A stretch of DNA of 9,692 nt, taken from the NCBI GenBank assembly GCA_937871685.1, contig CALMOL010000042.1, positions 1 to 9,692 of the forward strand, read 5' to 3'. The position numbers and the translations under genes were made by a program. Numbering within the stretch: position 1 is the stretch's first letter; every line of letters starts with the position of its first letter. Origin of the DNA: an uncultured Verrucomicrobiota bacterium. GTDB lineage: Bacteria; Verrucomicrobiota; Verrucomicrobiia; Chthoniobacterales; SZAS-18. The notes beneath the pieces were generated by a model, which was not told the DNA's origin, did not search any database, and was given only the letters and a program-made list of their open reading frames with translations. Shown one piece after another: positions 7,801 to 9,692 of this stretch.

Positions 7801-9692
7801 CGGGGCTGACGGTGGATACCGCGGCGCAGCCCTACCTGCACAACGCCACGCTCGTGAACGCGGGCACCATCACGCTCACGTCTTCCAACCCGACCGATCC
7901 TGGCTATCTCAACGGGGCCAACGCGACGCTCGCCAACCTGAGCGGAGGCACCGTCACGGTGCTGCGCGACGGGCTGGTCCTGCGCAGCCTCGGCGGCACC
8001 AACCTGGTCACCAACCAGCTCAACGCCACCTTCGTCAAGACGCTGCCGGCCACCGGGCGCGCTTCCTTGGACTGGGCCTTCGACAACAACGGCACCGTGG
8101 TGGCCGACGCCGGCACCCTGGCCTTGGTCGGGGGCAGCTCGGATACAGGCGGCGCGGGCGTGTTCATGAGCGGCGCGGCCGGCGCGGGTGCCGACCGCCG
8201 GCTGGAATTTGGCGGTGGCGTGCATCACCTCAAGGCGGGCGCGCGCTTCGCCGGCGCGGGCCGCGGCCTGATCACTGGGGCCACCGTGATCCTAGATGGC
8301 GCGGTCAGCGTGGGCCAGAGCGGCCAGCCCGCCGGCGGCTTCGAGCAGACTGGCGGCCAGCTCACCGGGGCTGGCTCCCTGAGCGTGCTGGGCGGAGGGG
8401 GCACCTGCGTCTGGAGCTCGGGCGAGCTGAACACCACCTACAACCTCGGGGCTGGCGCCAGCCTGGCCATCAACACCTCGGGCACGCCCTACCTGCACAA
8501 CGCCACCCTCAACAACTCGGGCACCGTAAGCATCAGCGCCTCCGACCCGAACAACGCCAACTACTTCAACGGCGCCAACGCGACGCTCAACAACCTGGGC
8601 GGAGGCACCATCACGGTGCTGCGCGACGGGCTGGTGCTGCGTGACCTTGGGGGCACCAACCTGGTCTCCAACCAACTCAACGCCACTTTCGTCAAGACGC
8701 TGCCGGCCACCGGCCGCTCCATCATAGGATGGGCTTTCGACAACAACGGCACCGTGGTGGCTGACGCCGGCACCTTGGCCCTGGTCGCGGGTAGCTCCTC
8801 GATGGGCAGCGCCGGCGTGTTCATGAGCGGCGCGGCCGGCGCGGGCGCTGATCGTCGCCTGGAGTTTGGCGGCGGCGGGCACGCCCTCAAGGCGGGGGCG
8901 CGCTTCGCCGGCGCGGGCCGCGGCCTGATCACTTCCGGCACGGTGAGCGTGGACGGTGCCGTTAGCGTCGGCCAGACCGGCCAGCCCGCCGGCGGCTTCG
9001 AGCAGGCCGGCGGCCAACTTACCGGGGCTGGCTCCCTGAGCGTGCTAGGCGGAGGGGGCACCTGCGTCTGGAGCTCGGGCGAGCTGAACACCACCTACAA
9101 CCTGGGCGCGGGCACCAGCTTGGCCATCGACACTTCGGGCACGCCCTACCTGCATAACGCCACCCTCAACAACTCGGGCACCGTAAGCATCAGCGCCTCC
9201 GATCCCAACAATGTCAACTACCTCAACGGGGCCAACGCGACGCTCAACAACTTGGGCGGAGGCACCATCACAGTGCTGCGCGACGGGCTAGTCCTGCGCA
9301 ACCTCGGGGGCACCAACCTGGTCACCAACCCGCTCAACGCCACTTTCGTCAAGACGCTGCCGGCCACCGGCCGCGCTTCCTTGGACTGGGCCTTCGACAA
9401 CAGCGGCACCGTGGTGGCCGATGCCGGCACCCTGGCCCTCAACGCCGGCAGTTCCGACGCGGGCAGCGCCGGCGTGTTCATGAGCGGCGCGGCCGGCGCG
9501 GGCGCCAACCGTCGCCTGGAGTTCAGCGGCGGCACGCACCACCTCAAGGCTGGGGCGCGCTTCGCCGGCGCGGGCCGCGGCCTGATCACCGGGGCCACCG
9601 TCAGCGTGGACGGCGCCGTCAGCGTCGGTCAGAGCGGCCAGCCCGCCGGCGGCTACGAGCAGCCCGGCGGCCAGCTCACCCGAGGCGGCTCC
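4863..9692 (+). CDS. Secreted S8-like (subtilisin-fold) peptidase with giant tandem repeats, partial
   Basis: The frame is open from ATG 4863 to the window edge (1610 codons, no stop), so the C-terminus is missing. A long n-region precedes a hydrophobic core (ALILLSVAAALP) and an AWA|QQ cleavage site after residue 50, indicating export. Residues about 124-182 resemble a peptidase propeptide. The peptidase domain spans about 216-645: KIGVISDS (D223), the AAGN oxyanion motif (N340) and YGTSAAAPHAAAVAGLLK (S591). The usual HGTH motif is absent; D257-E258-G-L-A-M-L occupies the region before CPGA. Two Ig-like modules follow (about 652-774 and 775-890), each with a YWNGS(A/S)W motif. A W..G...W..A.NW..G.P..D module (892-960) leads into 219-aa repeats from 961 onward, likely a beta-rich surface stalk. 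TTG 4899 is an alternative start giving a shorter leader. The gene is divergent from the sigma-kinase operon. The substrate is unknown. Confidence 0.85.
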   Translation, partial: MTKLPLPISPSRLVHGRRAVPRGIWSGFVRRARVALILLSVAAALPTAWAQQTQLAGPLPEGISDKAAAQIASLLADKESRTPEQQKIDSQLLYATRMSRRQEVASGVAVQHVGLQRSAADANVIHVELHATVSDALLAAIKELGGTIVNAYPGYNSIEAWLHLEVLETLTSRPDVRFIQPVRPPERDTGSVNSQGDTAFGADVARMKYPLTTSGLKIGVISDSASAAGIARSVGNGDLSTGQVTVVPNQDGGAGTDEGLAMLEIINDVCPGAKLFFATSGTTESTFAANIQTLRNTYGCDIIVDDIRLPTELPFQDSMVARAVNAVTADGALYFCAAGNGGSKSKGNSCVWVGDFKDGGLITLPASGPINPPSGPTTTYRVHSFQTAPSVQNYNVLTPSPDTQNLSLFWADPENASSNDYDLFQLDSTGTNVIGSSTNVQNGSISAYESFYMVNSANSRVVVVKKVGAQDRALYVSAYHGALSISTNGFARGHSNAANAVPVAAAPAWVAQVAGGPAGPWPNTYTSAQLTETFSSDGPIRKFFNADGTAVTQGNFLIGTGGGSTRQYPAYTAPDGVSTTVPGFQPFYGTSAAAPHAAAVAGLLKAYKPNLTNDQIRTAMANTTLDILSMGTDYDSGSGILRPYEALKSVTLPPVIAVVAPGNQGSVSAITTIAGTVSEPNGLAFQTNPSGVAVIGFTLYHTPTGDYWNGSAWTQTQVVLQAPIGNNGTWRYTGGLPTGTNARTGQFGISAFAVNIVGVVSQPQSGVNNILFTVDQTPPTVTITSPAPNAVITQSGYTFSGTANDDVVASYVLVYIRRESDGYYWNGSSWVADISSLETSLNNTSHTWAATQFLPTVGSGLTSGSYTFIAQAFDQAGNSSAVSVPVTAQMVFRWIGGAQSNPNDWGTATNWMPNGIPADNDVIQLDNGGRIDSNQNRTVRGLRLLNGSYNNFSITLTGPAGTSVWSGGAVENFLIVSPGAGLTVDTAAQPYLHNATLVNAGTITLTSSNPTDPGYLNGANATLANLSGGTVTVLRDGLVLRSLGGTNLVTNQLNATFVKTLPATGRASLDWAFDNNGTVVADAGTLALVGGSSDTGGAGVFMSGAAGAGADRRLEFGGGVHHLKAGARFAGAGRGLITGATVILDGAVSVGQSGQPAGGFEQTGGQLTGAGSLSVLGGGGTCVWSSGELNTTYNLGAGASLAINTSGTPYLHNATLNNSGTVSISASDPNNANYFNGANATLNNLGGGTITVLRDGLVLRDLGGTNLVSNQLNATFVKTLPATGRSIIGWAFDNNGTVVADAGTLALVAGSSSMGSAGVFMSGAAGAGADRRLEFGGGGHALKAGARFAGAGRGLITSGTVSVDGAVSVGQTGQPAGGFEQAGGQLTGAGSLSVLGGGGTCVWSSGELNTTYNLGAGTSLAIDTSGTPYLHNATLNNSGTVSISASDPNNVNYLNGANATLNNLGGGTITVLRDGLVLRNLGGTNLVTNPLNATFVKTLPATGRASLDWAFDNSGTVVADAGTLALNAGSSDAGSAGVFMSGAAGAGANRRLEFSGGTHHLKAGARFAGAGRGLITGATVSVDGAVSVGQSGQPAGGYEQPGGQLTRGGS
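7743..8399 (+). repeat. Tandem repeat copy 1 (657 bp, 219 aa)
   Basis: This is the first copy within the peptidase gene (residues 961-1179). Its first third has diverged (for example VWSGGAVEN where later copies have VWSSGELN). From about 7915 on it is nearly identical to the later copies, with landmarks PYLHNATL, TVLRDGLVLR, TFVKTLPATGR, FMSGAAGAGA, KAGARFAGAGRGLIT and SVGQSGQPAGG. The spacing to copy 2 is exactly 657 bp, measured at PYLHNA. Confidence 0.93.
8400..9056 (+). repeat. Tandem repeat copy 2 (657 bp, 219 aa)
   Basis: Residues 1180-1398, beginning GTCVWSSGELNTTYNLGAG. It is very close to copy 3 over its whole length, with most differences scattered and often silent. It carries SIIGWAFDN where copies 1 and 3 have ASLDWAFDN. 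One cysteine occurs near the start of each GTCVW unit. Confidence 0.95.
9057..9692 (+). repeat. Tandem repeat copy 3 (636 of 657 bp, cut by window end)
   Basis: Residues 1399-1610 match copy 2 at a 657-bp offset (for example GGCACGCCCT at 8481 and 9138). The window ends 21 bp short of a full unit, reading GGYEQPGGQLTRGGS where copy 2 has GGFEQAGGQLTGAGS. Whether more copies follow cannot be seen. Confidence 0.93.

Noticed and set aside
6450..8228. 592-aa open frame on the minus strand
   Set aside because: It lies antisense to the peptidase gene. GC-rich coding DNA often leaves the opposite frame open, and the product has no recognisable domain, only Arg/Gly/Ala-rich sequence.
8292..9598. Several minus-strand open frames across the repeats
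   Set aside because: They recur with the same 657-bp period because they are shadows of the plus-strand repeats.

Overview
The window is GC-rich and shows a gene style typical of the Verrucomicrobiota/Planctomycetota group: an ECF-like sigma factor followed by a membrane Ser/Thr kinase with a WD40 tail, next to a very large secreted repeat protein. A verrucomicrobial (Opitutales-like) origin is my best guess. It rests on gene style only, not on a marker gene.

Layout. (1) Bases 1-839 hold no intact gene. They contain a perfect 41-bp inverted repeat (1-41 and 735-775), whose right copy belongs to an 89-bp MITE-like unit ending in TTGGGTGACAA. Between the two arms lie a frameshifted remnant that looks like the C-terminus of a WYL-domain regulator (42-339) and an array of 15 imperfect palindromes spaced 21-22 bp apart (about 340-667). 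(2) On the minus strand, 4638 to 840, is a two-gene operon: an ECF-like sigma factor, then 10 bp later a Ser/Thr kinase with one membrane segment and 14 WD40 repeats. (3) Bases 4639-4862 form a divergent control region with a 16-bp palindrome and a strong hairpin followed by T-runs. (4) On the plus strand, 4863 runs open to the window end: at least 1610 residues of a secreted subtilisin-fold (S8-like) peptidase. It has a signal peptide, propeptide-like region, peptidase domain, two Ig-like modules and then near-identical 219-residue repeats (657 bp each). The third repeat is cut by the window edge.

How they may work together (inference): no anti-sigma gene is seen, so the kinase may control the sigma factor. 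The WD40 propellers lie beyond the membrane segment and could act as the sensing part. The divergent secreted peptidase is the obvious candidate target or partner.

The most unusual parts are the helically phased palindrome array inside the inverted-repeat-bounded block, and the peptidase, which lacks the histidine normally expected in the S8 triad and has a glutamate near where a sedolisin-type glutamate would sit.
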